A stretch of 64,000 nucleotides of DNA from contig CAJUQR010000007.1 in NCBI GenBank assembly GCA_910588185.1, forward strand, positions 62,001 through 126,000. Reading direction: 5' to 3'. A program made the translations under genes and the position numbers. Each line of letters starts with the position of its first letter. Within the stretch, counting starts at the first letter, position 1. This document shows, piece by piece, positions 36,028-44,440 of this stretch. The DNA comes from an uncultured Peptostreptococcaceae bacterium (GTDB taxonomy: Bacteria > Bacillota > Clostridia > Peptostreptococcales > Anaerovoracaceae). Below the pieces are notes generated by a model, which had not been told where the DNA came from, ran no database searches, and saw nothing but the letters and a program-made list of their open reading frames with translations.

Positions 36028-37036
36028 CTTGTTCCTCTTCTTCCTCTTCTTCTGTCACAGGTTGTCCGTTCAAATCACATATTCCCTCAAAGTAAGGAGT
36101 CTCATTCTCAGGCAAAACAGCTTTCATCGCCGCTATGGCTACTTCAAGCTGTTCATTGGTAGGCTCTTTTGTAGTCAGCTTTTGAAGATAAATCCCGGGC
36201 AAGCTTAAAGTCTTTACAATAACATTATCGCTTCTTCCCGCCCACTTGAGAAGTTCATAAGAAAGTCCTGCAATAAGAGGAAGTACCAGTATTCTGCTTA
36301 TTATACGCAGCCATACATTAGGCCATCCCATAAGTGCATGAACTAATACTGCTATTACCATTACGAACATTAAAAAGCTGGTTCCGCACCTAGGGTGAAG
36401 AGTATAAAACTGCTGTGCATTTTCAGGTGCAAGTTCCACGCCGTTTTCAAAGCAATGGATAGTCTTATGCTCTGCTCCGTGATACTGAAACACTTTTTTA
36501 ATATCTTCCATTTTGGATATTAAAAGAATATATAAAACAAATATAACTATTCTCATAGCGCCTTCTGCAAGGTTTAAAACTACTATGTTGTCTGTGAGCT
36601 TAGAAAGCAGTCCTACAAGCACAGTAGGAAGCAGCATGAATATTCCGACAGCCATCACTATGGCTATCAGAACAGAAAATGCCATCAAAATTTTCCAGGC
36701 TTTTTCTTTGCCCAGTTTTTCCTCAACCCATATATCAAACTTATCTTTCTGATATTCTTCGGGATAATTCTCTTCCAGAATATCTGCTGAATACATCAAA
36801 ATCTTAGTACCCTGCACCATAGACGAAACAAAGTTGACAACGCCTCTTATTATGGGCATTTTACCCCATTTGCTAAGTTTAGGAGTAGGTTGAGTTTTCA
36901 TGTGTATTCTGCCGTCTGAAAGCCTGACTGCTATAGCAGTCTTTTTCGGCCCCCTCATCATTATTCCTTCCATTATAGCCTGCCCTCCTATAGATGTAGG
37001 ACAAGCGTTCTTTAAGAAAATTTTCTTTAAATCCAT
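36011..37036 (-). CDS. DUF1385 (YqhQ-like) membrane protein
   Basis: A 341-residue protein opening with SIGGQAIMEGIMMRGP, the conserved DUF1385 start, and with AEHKTIHCFENG and HPRCGTSFL in the middle, a run of His/Cys residues reminiscent of metal ligands. Several membrane helices lie around residues 110-260. The C terminus is a glutamate run. The family is often found next to prmC/prfA. Function is unknown. Located between rho and prmC, 14 bases from rho. Confidence 0.88.
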   Translation of the reverse strand: MDLKKIFLKNACPTSIGGQAIMEGIMMRGPKKTAIAVRLSDGRIHMKTQPTPKLSKWGKMPIIRGVVNFVSSMVQGTKILMYSADILEENYPEEYQKDKFDIWVEEKLGKEKAWKILMAFSVLIAIVMAVGIFMLLPTVLVGLLSKLTDNIVVLNLAEGAMRIVIFVLYILLISKMEDIKKVFQYHGAEHKTIHCFENGVELAPENAQQFYTLHPRCGTSFLMFVMVIAVLVHALMGWPNVWLRIISRILVLPLIAGLSYELLKWAGRSDNVIVKTLSLPGIYLQKLTTKEPTNEQLEVAIAAMKAVLPENETPYFEGICDLNGQPVTEEEEEEEQDEPTA

Positions 37037-37050
37037 TTTTTCCTCTATTG

Positions 37051-38262
37051 TTATTCATCCATCATGACTTTTTTAATTACTTTTACAAAGTCAGAGTTAT
37101 TCTTAGTATGTGCTAAATTCTCAATTATTGCTTCTGTTACATCTTGAGTACTTCCCCCGGAAAGATTCCTTCTCATTATCCAAATAGCCTCAAGTTCTTC
37201 CTGATTCATGAGCAAATCTTCCCTTCTGGTTCCCGATTTGTTAAGACTTATAGCCGGGAATATTCTCTTTTCTGAAAGCTTACGGTCAAGATGAAGTTCC
37301 ATATTGCCAGTTCCCTTAAATTCTTCAAATATCACATCATCCATACGGCTTCCCGTTTCAACAAGAGCCGTTGCAAGAATCGTAATTGAGCCTCCCTCTT
37401 CCATCTTGCGAGCCGCTCCAAAGAATTTTTTAGGTTTATGAAGTGCTCCGGGGTCAAGGCCTCCCGAAAGGGTTCTTCCCGACGCAGGAACTACCATGTT
37501 ATATGCTCTTGCAAGTCTGGTAATACTGTCAAGTAATATTACCACATCTTTTCCATGCTCAACCAGTCTTTGTGCTCTGGCCAAAACCATCTCTGCAACC
37601 TTGACATGATGCTGCGGCATCTCATCAAAAGTTGAATATATTACTTCCCCTCCTTTGAGGGATCTCTTCATATCGGTAACTTCTTCAGGTCTTTCATCAA
37701 CCAACAGAACTATAAGCTCAACTTCAGGATAATTTTTTTCTATGGCATTGGCCACTTTTTTTAGCAATACAGTCTTACCTGCCTTAGGAGGCGCTACAAT
37801 CAGTCCTCTTTGCCCTTTTCCTATAGGCGCAACCAAATCTATCAGCCTCATTGAAAGGTCTCTGCTTCCGTCCTCGAGGCGAATCCTTTCATATGGAAAC
37901 ACAGGCGTCAAATCATCGAAGTCAGGTCTCCTTATTGCTCTGCCCGGTTCATCTCCGTTAACGGTAAGAACATAAAGAAGCGCTCCAAAGCGTTCTCCCT
38001 CCTTTGGAAGCCTGGTTATACCTTTTATCTTGTCTCCTGTCTTAAGATTAAATCTCCTTATCTGTGTCGGAGATACATATATGTCTTTATCGCTGGTTAA
38101 AAAATTAGAAAATCTCAGAAATCCAAAATTATTATCTTCCTGAATCTCAAGAATACCCTCAACTTCGGGGCGTATCTCTTCTTTTGTTTCTTTTTCTTCT
38201 GCTGCCTCTTCCTGAGGCTGTTCATCTGTGATAATTTCAGATTCTAAAACTTTTTCTTTCAT
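37051..38262 (-). CDS. rho: Transcription termination factor Rho
   Basis: A 403-residue Rho. An acidic N-terminal tail of ~35 residues precedes the RNA-binding CSD (FGFLRF, DIYVSPTQIRRFNLKTGD). The ATPase domain has Walker A GPPKAGKT-type APPKAGKT, Walker B VVILLDS, the Q-loop and R-loop region GALHKPKKFFGAARK. RNA-dependent helicase that ends transcription. ATG at 38262 with AAAAGGTGA is preferred over an upstream TTG at 38298. Confidence 0.96.
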   Translation of the reverse strand: MKEKVLESEIITDEQPQEEAAEEKETKEEIRPEVEGILEIQEDNNFGFLRFSNFLTSDKDIYVSPTQIRRFNLKTGDKIKGITRLPKEGERFGALLYVLTVNGDEPGRAIRRPDFDDLTPVFPYERIRLEDGSRDLSMRLIDLVAPIGKGQRGLIVAPPKAGKTVLLKKVANAIEKNYPEVELIVLLVDERPEEVTDMKRSLKGGEVIYSTFDEMPQHHVKVAEMVLARAQRLVEHGKDVVILLDSITRLARAYNMVVPASGRTLSGGLDPGALHKPKKFFGAARKMEEGGSITILATALVETGSRMDDVIFEEFKGTGNMELHLDRKLSEKRIFPAISLNKSGTRREDLLMNQEELEAIWIMRRNLSGGSTQDVTEAIIENLAHTKNNSDFVKVIKKVMMDE

Positions 38263-38618
38263 AAAGTTCACCTTTTGGAGTCTAAAAGAACGACTCAATA
38301 CCTTTCTGAGAAATTAAAGAATTGCTGTATTCAAAGAGTATGATTAAAATATCTTATTTATCTATGATATACTTGCAAGCCAAAAAAATCAAGGCAATTA
38401 AAAATATGCAAAAAATGTATATTCTTGTGAAAATTTTATTCATTTTATACATGAATCTCATAATTTCAAGCCCTTTGGGCAATAGCTATAAACGTTTAAA
38501 TTTTAACTATTACAGCGTTTTATTTGACAAAATATTAATTATCAAAAACCCCCTTGCGCAAGCGCAATTTTATGCATATACTTAGGGAAATCGCAGATAA
38601 TCTAGGAGGCTTCAAGAG
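38263..38618. other. Divergent promoter region between rho and hbd1
   Basis: AT-rich. On the plus strand TTGCGC, 17 bases, TATACT (about 38553-38581) precedes the hbd1 ribosome binding site and includes the small palindrome TTGCGC-aa-GCGCAA. The rho promoter is expected on the minus strand but is not clear to me. Confidence 0.4.
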
Positions 38619-39464
38619 ATGAAAAACATTGTTATAATAGGTGCAGGTACCATGGGACTTGACATCGCACAGGCTTTTGCCAAAGCAGGGTTTGACGTTT
38701 TTGTCAGGGATATTAAGGAAGAAATCATTGACAGCGCTAAGGAGCGTTTAGCAAGTTCTCTAAGCAAAGCATCTAAAAAAGGAAAAATTTCTGAAGAAGA
38801 AAAAGATTTTATTTTATCCCATATATCTTTCACTACGGATATTGGGATTGCTAAAGATTCCGATTTAGTCATAGAGGCAATAGTGGAAAATTTGGATGTA
38901 AAAAAGCAAGTTTTTAAAGAACTGGACCAAATCTGTAATAAAGACACAATCTTCGCATCTAACACTTCTTCGATTTCAATTACGGCAATTGCTGCCGCAA
39001 CTAACAGACCAGACAGATTTGTGGGAATGCATTTTTTCAATCCTGCCACTATAATGAAACTAGTAGAGATTATTCGCGGACAAGAAACATCTGATGAGGC
39101 CTTCAAGACTATCTATGATTTAACACTGGCAATAGATAAAGAACCAATTACTGTAATAGAATCGCCGGGCTTCGTCCTGAACAGGATTCTAATTCCAATG
39201 ATAAACGAAGCAATCAACGTGCTCGACAGCGGCATTGCTTCCGCAGAGGACATAGACAAGGCTATGCAGCTTGGAGCTAATCATAAAATGGGACCGCTGC
39301 ACCTTGGAGATCTCATAGGCCTTGATGTATGTTTATCTATAATGGAAACAATTCACTCAGAGACCAATAACAGCAAATATGCTCCTGCACCGCTTTTAAG
39401 GAAAATGGTTCGCGGAGGCAGATTGGGTAAAAAAGCAGGTATCGGTTTCTTTGATTATAAATAG
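38619..39464 (+). CDS. hbd: 3-hydroxybutyryl-CoA dehydrogenase, paralogue 1
   Basis: A 281-residue NAD(P)-dependent dehydrogenase. Rossmann GAGTMG at the start, VIEAIVENLDVKKQVF, SNTSSISIT with the active Ser, and MHFFNPATIMKLVEIIRG with the catalytic His-Asn pair context; the C-terminal domain shows GFVLNRILIPMINEAI and ANHKMGPLHLGDLIGLD. It reduces acetoacetyl-CoA in the butyrate pathway or oxidises 3-hydroxyacyl-CoA. ATG at 38619 after AGGAGG. It is convergent with, and clearly homologous to, the gene at 40410-41258. Confidence 0.93.
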   Translation: MKNIVIIGAGTMGLDIAQAFAKAGFDVFVRDIKEEIIDSAKERLASSLSKASKKGKISEEEKDFILSHISFTTDIGIAKDSDLVIEAIVENLDVKKQVFKELDQICNKDTIFASNTSSISITAIAAATNRPDRFVGMHFFNPATIMKLVEIIRGQETSDEAFKTIYDLTLAIDKEPITVIESPGFVLNRILIPMINEAINVLDSGIASAEDIDKAMQLGANHKMGPLHLGDLIGLDVCLSIMETIHSETNNSKYAPAPLLRKMVRGGRLGKKAGIGFFDYK

Positions 39465-39473
39465 CTTTCTTTT

Positions 39474-39508
39474 AAAAACAGGTCTTGACTATGTCAAGAC
39501 CTGTTTTT
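39474..39508. terminator. Strong bidirectional terminator after hbd1
   Basis: Perfect 16-bp stem AAAAACAGGTCTTGAC (39474-39489) / GTCAAGACCTGTTTTT (39493-39508), loop TAT. Confidence 0.95.
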
Positions 39509-39944
39509 ACTTAGCCAATGAAGAGATTATATCTGCATATCCCTCGTGGGTAGTAGTAAAGAACAACGCTTTTTTGTGTGTATCAAGAAACGCAATATCA
39601 TCTTGACCAAAGGACGTTTCCACAACCTCATCGCAGCCCCATTTATCTTTGCTGTTGAAAAAGAAAGACGGAAACTCTCTTAAAACTTTAAAAAAGCGCT
39701 TATCAGCTTTAAACAAATACTGCGGCGCTCCTTTTCCGTTTCTCATGGTTCCCGGCCACTTCTTCACATATCTTTTCTCTGCAAGCTCCATATATTTAAA
39801 AGCCTTGACGAGAAGTTCTTCTTGCTCATCTTCACCATTTATCTGTACGATTGCTATATATGCAGTTTCAGATTCCAGCTTTTTAAGAATCTGCAAATAC
39901 TGTTCATGGCTTGTAAATTCAACTGAAATATACTCATCTGGCAT
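39507..39944 (-). CDS. Hypothetical protein, 145 aa
   Basis: A soluble, charged 145-residue protein with no signal peptide or membrane segment. It begins MPDEYISVEFTS and contains aromatic-rich stretches such as FPSFFFNSK and ALFFTTTHEGYADI. I do not recognise the family. Start ATG at 39944 with a GAAAGGAAA site. Single gene between the hbd1 terminator and copy 2 of the palindromic repeat. Confidence 0.7.
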   Translation of the reverse strand: MPDEYISVEFTSHEQYLQILKKLESETAYIAIVQINGEDEQEELLVKAFKYMELAEKRYVKKWPGTMRNGKGAPQYLFKADKRFFKVLREFPSFFFNSKDKWGCDEVVETSFGQDDIAFLDTHKKALFFTTTHEGYADIISSLAK

Positions 39945-40027
39945 GGTATTTTATTTCCTTTCTTATCTTATGTTTGCTGCCTGCTCTTAACTTAGTATTT
40001 AGAGCATATTTTTTCGCCGCGTACACG

Positions 40028-40272
40028 GTCTAACCCCGAAAATTCATCTTTTTTCTGGCACTACCCAGGGTCTAACCCCGAAAATTTTTGTTTTTTTGTT
40101 AAATTTGCAGGGTTAAAAAGCCAATAAAATTAACTTTTTTCTTATGATACGTCTAATATAGTACATATTTTTTAAAATTTAACAAAATCTAACCCTGCAA
40201 AATTCCTGATTCGACCATGTTTTTCGGGGTCAGACCCTGCAAATCACTTTAAAATCTATGACTTATCGGGGG
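40028..40272. repeat. 240-bp near-palindromic repeat, copy 2 of 3
   Basis: CCCCG starts at 40034 and 40076; CCCTGC starts at 40193 and 40235; both arms have a 42-bp period and the arms are 117 bp apart, as in copy 1. The core segments TTTTCGGGGTCAGACCCTGC and GTTAAATTTGCAGGGT are shared exactly with copy 3. Confidence 0.93.
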
Positions 40273-40340
40273 TGATGTAACCCGCTCTTTTGTCATCTGA
40301 TAGATATTGTACCATATTTTTTAAGGAGCTACGCAAAAAA

Positions 40341-40381
40341 AGGATATGCTCCCCTATAATAAAGTTAGGGGAGCATATCCT
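40341..40381 (-). terminator. Terminator of hbd2
   Basis: AGGATATGCTCCCCT (40341-40355) / AGGGGAGCATATCCT (40367-40381), a perfect 15-bp stem followed by TTTTTT on the minus strand. Confidence 0.93.
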
Positions 40382-40409
40382 TTATATTTTATATGTAGGA
40401 ATAAGCTAA

Positions 40410-41258
40410 TTATTTGGAGTAATCATAGAATCCAACTCCAGTCTTTCTTCCCAGTTTACCTGCTCTTACCATCTTTTTAAGAAGTACATGCGGTCTGTAC
40501 TTAGGATCGCCATATTCGTTATAAAGAGTTTCCATGATTGCAAGGCAAACATCGAGTCCAATAAGGTCTCCAAGTTCTAAAGGTCCCATAGGATGGTTAG
40601 CGCCGAGCTTCATGGCAGTGTCAACGCCTTTAACATCGCTTACGCCGTCAGCTACGATTCCGATACCTTCGTTAATCATAGGAATCAAAATTCTATTTAC
40701 TACAAATCCAGGAGCTTCAGCTACTTCTACAGGAGTCTTACCCAGCTTCTCTGCAAGAGCAAATATAGTATCCTTAGTTTCATCTGAAGTAGTAAGTCCT
40801 CTTATAAGTTCTACCAGCTTCATTGCAGGTACAGGATTGAAGAAATGCATTCCAATAATCTTATCAGGTCTTCCTGTTGCTGCTGCAATCTCTGTAATGG
40901 AAAGTGAAGATGTGTTTGTTGCAATGATAGCTTCAGGTTTGCAAAGTTTATCCAATTCTGCAAACAACGCCTTCTTGGACTCCATGTCTTCTGTAGCTGC
41001 CTCAATAACCAAATCAGCATCAGCAATTATATTAATATCAGTTGAACCTGTAATTCTTCCAAAAATCTCTTCTGCTGCCTCAGCGGTAATCTTTTCCTTG
41101 GCAACCATCTTATCAAGGTTCTTTTTAACGGTAGCAAGACCTTTTTCAACAGAACTTTCTCTTCTTGCTCTCATTACTACATCATAGCCGTTCTGCGCTA
41201 AAACTTGAATAATTCCGGCTCCCATAGTACCGGTTCCTAATACACCAATCTTTTTCAT
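40410..41258 (-). CDS. hbd: 3-hydroxybutyryl-CoA dehydrogenase, paralogue 2
   Basis: A 282-residue enzyme with GTGTMGAGI, IEAATEDMESKKALF, TNTSSLSITEIAAATGRPDKIIGMHFFNP and NHPMGPLELGDLIGLD. It is the more canonical of the two: the N-terminal GTGTMGAGIIQVLAQNGYDV and the clostridial Hbd spacing agree with enzymes that make butyrate from acetyl-CoA. Acts in the cytoplasm on (S)-3-hydroxybutyryl-CoA. ATG at 41258 after GGAGG. No other butyrate-pathway genes adjoin it here. Confidence 0.95.
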   Translation of the reverse strand: MKKIGVLGTGTMGAGIIQVLAQNGYDVVMRARRESSVEKGLATVKKNLDKMVAKEKITAEAAEEIFGRITGSTDINIIADADLVIEAATEDMESKKALFAELDKLCKPEAIIATNTSSLSITEIAAATGRPDKIIGMHFFNPVPAMKLVELIRGLTTSDETKDTIFALAEKLGKTPVEVAEAPGFVVNRILIPMINEGIGIVADGVSDVKGVDTAMKLGANHPMGPLELGDLIGLDVCLAIMETLYNEYGDPKYRPHVLLKKMVRAGKLGRKTGVGFYDYSK

Positions 41259-41611
41259 TCAATAGCCTCCTTAATATTGAAACAAGCTTTTGTTAAAAAA
41301 TTAACTCGCCGTTCTTATTAATTATAACACAGAATCATATAAATGGAACCCCTTTTTAAAAAAATTCATAAAAATATTATTTTTTTCTTTTATTTATATA
41401 TAAAGGAGGTTATTAATAACCTCCTTTTGCGATATACTTTTATTACATTAATTTACTCTACTTTCTCCTTGATTTTTCTAAAATTATTCTCCTTTTTCAA
41501 GTGGCAAAAAGTTATTAAAACCCCTTATAAATTGTGGAATTTCAACGTTTTTTCCTATAATTATATTTGTTGTCTTATATCCAAAATTTTATTACTGAGG
41601 AGTATAAATTC
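41259..41611. other. AT-rich divergent region between hbd2 and a secreted-protein gene
   Basis: Very AT-rich (T-tracts). Holds a TATAAT -10-like element for hbd2 on the minus strand near 41325, a perfect 26-bp palindrome at 41402-41427, and the leader of the gene at 41612. No gene seen. Confidence 0.5.
41402..41427. terminator. Perfect 26-bp palindrome, terminator-like
   Basis: AAAGGAGGTTATT followed by its exact complement, ending CCTCCTTT and a short T-run. No gene ends nearby on either strand, so it may terminate a small RNA or act as a cruciform. One arm equals a Shine-Dalgarno sequence and the other its complement. Confidence 0.55.
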
Positions 41612-42040
41612 ATGAAGAAAAAAATCGTATCGTTAATTTTAAGTTTAGTTTTAGTACTGTCATTTTGTTCCGTAGCTTTTGCTGATAGCGGTAATGACAA
41701 TGAAGGTATAGAACCATATAATACAGATAGTGTGACATATAATATAGATAGAATAAGTGCTTCAAAGGCTGATGTATATGCGAGCGTTTATTTCAGCCAA
41801 ACTGTCGACCAATACAGCGTCGTAATATATCTACAGAAAAAAGTAGATGGTGAATGGGTGATAGATACATCTAATCCTGAACGCACTTTATATCACAACG
41901 GATGGAAAAAGTCATCGTTCTACTTTTATAATCAATACACTGGTCTAGAAAGAGGAGTTATTTATCGTATCAAATGTGTAAGTAAAGATTATATAGGAGA
42001 TAGCTCCCATACCTTGACTACTTATTCAAATACATTTTAA
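41612..42040 (+). CDS. Small secreted protein of unknown function
   Basis: A 142-residue precursor with a classical signal peptide (MKKKIVSLILSLVLVLSFC to VAFADS; cleavage after AFA). The ~118-residue mature part is beta-rich and aromatic: SASKADVYASVYFSQTVDQ, VVIYLQKKVDGEW and RGVIYRIKCVSKDY. It resembles small secreted proteins common in Clostridia, but I cannot name the family. I start at ATG 41612, which follows GAGGAG; the longer frame adds a non-signal segment. It is convergent with the anti-sigma gene. Confidence 0.8.
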   Translation: MKKKIVSLILSLVLVLSFCSVAFADSGNDNEGIEPYNTDSVTYNIDRISASKADVYASVYFSQTVDQYSVVIYLQKKVDGEWVIDTSNPERTLYHNGWKKSSFYFYNQYTGLERGVIYRIKCVSKDYIGDSSHTLTTYSNTF

Positions 42041-42046
42041 AATTTT

Positions 42047-42071
42047 AAAGAGGCTAAATAAGAGCCTCTTT
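42047..42071. terminator. Bidirectional terminator
   Basis: AAAGAGGCT (42047-42055) / AGCCTCTTT (42063-42071) with A/T-rich flanks, shared by the secreted-protein gene and the convergent anti-sigma gene, whose stop codon lies inside it. Confidence 0.85.
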
Positions 42072-42749
42072 TATTATATTCATCATGTCCTCTTCTAAAA
42101 TAGAATTATCACACATAATATTTACATAAACATCATCATATATAAATTTATATGTTATTTTAGCATCATTTTCACTATATTTCTTTATATATATATCCGT
42201 TCCATTCAAAGATTCCACTTTATCACTATTTACTACTATAATCTTAAATGTTTCATCTTCTGCTCCATTTTCCTGTCTTACCAAAAAAGAATCCTTTCCC
42301 TTATTTATGAATTGACTCTCACATCTTCTTGTTTTACCTATCGTTATAATCTTTGTTTTAAGCATTTTACAGTCACTTGGTAACTTTTCAAACATCAAAA
42401 ACTCTTCCCTTATATCTCTAGGTAAATCCTCTTGGTTTTCATATGTATCAACCGCCATAACTTCATCGTCATCCCTTGAATCAATTATATCCACTATCCC
42501 ATCTCTGCCTGCTTCGGCGTCAGGAATTTGGAACATAGAAACCATGCCGACACAAAAGACCATTGCGAAAACTGACGCAAGGCTCGCAATAATTTTGCGC
42601 CTGCGAATTTTCTCTCGTCTTCTCATCTTAGCTATCTGCTTCCATTTTGCCATTTGTATTTCTGTGGGTTTGCTTATATCACCTTTCTCTCTATAAGCAT
42701 TCTCTATGCGCTCGCCCAGTAAATCTCTGTAGCTACCTTTATCTCTCAT
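42054..42749 (-). CDS. Single-pass membrane protein, probable anti-sigma factor
   Basis: A 231-residue protein. The first ~55 residues are cytoplasmic and highly basic near the membrane (KMRRREKIRRRK), then a helix at ~58-75, then an acidic extracytoplasmic domain containing DIREEFLMF and a C-terminal DIYIKKYSENDAKITYKFIYDDVYVNI stretch, like DUF4367-type sensor domains of Clostridia. The ATG overlaps the end of the sigma gene by 11 bases, which together with topology suggests it holds the sigma factor at the membrane. Not proven by motif. Confidence 0.7.
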   Translation of the reverse strand: MRDKGSYRDLLGERIENAYREKGDISKPTEIQMAKWKQIAKMRRREKIRRRKIIASLASVFAMVFCVGMVSMFQIPDAEAGRDGIVDIIDSRDDDEVMAVDTYENQEDLPRDIREEFLMFEKLPSDCKMLKTKIITIGKTRRCESQFINKGKDSFLVRQENGAEDETFKIIVVNSDKVESLNGTDIYIKKYSENDAKITYKFIYDDVYVNIMCDNSILEEDMMNIIKEALI

Positions 42750-43374
42750 GATGATAGCCTCCTTTTTCTAGTTTAACTTTGAGTTTCTTCTTAGCTCTAG
42801 CCGAAAGACTTCTTACAGTGCTTTCAGGCTCTCCCATTATCTCAGCTATTTCTTTTAGTTTGTGACCATAAACATAATATAAAATAATTACACTTCGTTC
42901 TTTGGTGCTCAAAGCCTTTTCTAAAATCTCTATAAGATATTCATCACTTATTTGATTTACCTGCGCATAAAGCATCCTGTCTGAAATAAAATCTATATCC
43001 TCCCTGCCATTATCTATAATTTCGTCATAAGAACAAGTAGTTATCTCATTGTCCTTACTTATTTTAACGTATTTTAGTCCTATCCTTTTAGCGATTTTTA
43101 ATATCCAATATTTTATTTTTGTTATATCTCTTACACTTTTTATACACTCTATGGCCTCAACCATTGTATCTTGAACAGCATCTTCAAGATACGCACGGTT
43201 GATTCCAAAAACACCTAAATAGCGTACGACATCATTATAATACTGCGACAATAATGCCTCGCTGTCCAATGACTCTGCAGATTCTTTATAGATTCCTCCA
43301 CGTGACCTAGATGTCGGCTTTTCCTTCGCTCCCTTGCTGATAGCAAAGGAATCTATTTCTTGCAAATATTTCAT
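42739..43374 (-). CDS. Sigma-70 family (ECF-like) RNA polymerase sigma factor
   Basis: A 211-residue protein. Region 2 is visible at ~45-115 (LLSQYYNDVVRYLGVFGI, DAVQDTMVEAIECI, KIKYWILKIAKR) and region 4 at ~150-205 (LSTKERSVIILYYVYGHKLKEIAEIMGEPESTVRSLSARAKKKL is the helix-turn-helix region). The first ~35 residues are an unassigned extension. It should direct RNA polymerase to a small regulon. It begins 3 bases from the XRE gene end and overlaps the anti-sigma gene. Confidence 0.87.
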   Translation of the reverse strand: MKYLQEIDSFAISKGAKEKPTSRSRGGIYKESAESLDSEALLSQYYNDVVRYLGVFGINRAYLEDAVQDTMVEAIECIKSVRDITKIKYWILKIAKRIGLKYVKISKDNEITTCSYDEIIDNGREDIDFISDRMLYAQVNQISDEYLIEILEKALSTKERSVIILYYVYGHKLKEIAEIMGEPESTVRSLSARAKKKLKVKLEKGGYHHER

Positions 43375-43376
43375 TG

Positions 43377-43742
43377 CTATTTCATCCTTACTTCATCTGC
43401 ATATATCTTGGCAATTTTTCCGATACCTTTCAATTGCTTAGCATCACATTTTTGAAGAATTGCCATTATCTCTTCACAGGCCCTTGAGGTCTCTCCATCC
43501 AAGTCCTCCGGTAAAATTCCTCCCGCAAGTATATAATCCGCTGTTACATCGAGAATCTGACACAAAAGGTACAACTTCTTGATTGAAATACCTTTGTTTC
43601 CATACTCGATATCTGCAATAAATTGTGCAGACACATCGAGCTTTTTTGCTAAAGATTCTCTGCTTAAGCCTTTAGCCTCCCGCCGGCTTCTTACTCTCCG
43701 GCCCATCTCGGCTTGATCTAATGGCCTTAACTTTTCTGACAT
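43377..43742 (-). CDS. XRE-family transcriptional regulator in the sigma operon
   Basis: A 121-residue protein with a HTH_3 domain at residues ~12-70 (GRRVRSRREAKGLSRESLAK, SAQFIADIEYGNKGIS) and a helical C-terminal tail. First gene of the XRE / sigma / anti-sigma unit, ATG at 43742 with AGGAGAG. An 8-bp perfect inverted repeat lies 90 bases upstream and is a candidate operator. Confidence 0.85.
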   Translation of the reverse strand: MSEKLRPLDQAEMGRRVRSRREAKGLSRESLAKKLDVSAQFIADIEYGNKGISIKKLYLLCQILDVTADYILAGGILPEDLDGETSRACEEIMAILQKCDAKQLKGIGKIAKIYADEVRMK

Positions 43743-43832
43743 GTTTACTCTCCTATTTATAATATTTCCTTTAAAAATAAAAAGGCTCTTTACTAAAGTT
43801 AGTCGTTATAAGATAATAAATGAATAAACAAT

Positions 43833-43853
43833 TAGTTATATTTTGTATAACTA
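43833..43853. promoter_or_regulatory. Candidate operator between divergent XRE genes
   Basis: TAGTTATA-ttttg-TATAACTA, a perfect 8-bp inverted repeat centred between two divergent XRE regulator genes. Confidence 0.5.
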
Positions 43854-43984
43854 TCAGGCAAAAAATTTTAAAAAAGCTAATTTTTATGCAACTTTTTGCA
43901 GTTAATTTTACACATATATAGTAGTGGCAGTGATTTAAGTTGAATTATTAATTGAGGTACTTTGATAGCACAAGGAGATGTAAC

Positions 43985-44407
43985 ATGAATTTGGAAACCC
44001 AAAAGAGAATTGCGGCTAATCTAAAAATCTTAAGAACTTGTAAGAATATGAGCCAATCTCAAATAGCTGATCTGGTGGGCATCAGCAGATCGCTATATAC
44101 TCATTACGAATTGGCCAGAAGAACACCTGATGCAGAAGTTTTATATAAACTCTCTAAACGTTTTGGTGTAGACATGGCTACGCTGTTTGAGGCTGAACCT
44201 CAGACATTTTTAAGCCATATGACTAGTGATCAATATTTTGACGATGACATGATGGAACTTATGTCCTTTTACAAAAAGCTTTCACCTTTCGCCAAAGGAA
44301 TGTTAATGGAACGAGCTTTGTACTTACTTGATTGGGACAGATTCAGAGATGAAAATCAAAAATGTCTTGACGATAAGAAAAGCGGTTGGAAAGAAAAAAG
44401 CGTATAA
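43985..44407 (+). CDS. XRE-family transcriptional regulator
   Basis: A 140-residue protein with an N-terminal HTH_3 domain (ANLKILRTCKNMSQSQIAD, LVGISRSLYTHYELARRTPD) and a C-terminal helical part of ~65 residues. ATG at 43985 with AAGGAGATG; the longer frame adds eleven unlikely residues. Divergent from the sigma-operon XRE gene across 240 bases of AT-rich DNA. Confidence 0.85.
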   Translation: MNLETQKRIAANLKILRTCKNMSQSQIADLVGISRSLYTHYELARRTPDAEVLYKLSKRFGVDMATLFEAEPQTFLSHMTSDQYFDDDMMELMSFYKKLSPFAKGMLMERALYLLDWDRFRDENQKCLDDKKSGWKEKSV

Positions 44408-44409
44408 AA

Positions 44410-44440
44410 AAAGAGAGAAACCTAAGTTCCCTCTTTACTC
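44410..44440. terminator. Imperfect bidirectional terminator
   Basis: AAAGAGAGAA... pairs with ...TTCCCTCTTT with one mismatch, between the XRE gene and the convergent ClC transporter gene, whose last codon it touches. Confidence 0.55.

Noticed and set aside
38322..38585. 87-residue frame before hbd1
   Set aside because: AT-rich, I/K/Y/L-dominated, no ribosome binding site, and overlaps the promoter region of hbd1.
40534..41187. 217-residue plus-strand frame opposite hbd2
   Set aside because: Antisense shadow of a well-recognised gene; low-complexity S/I/A composition and no start signals.
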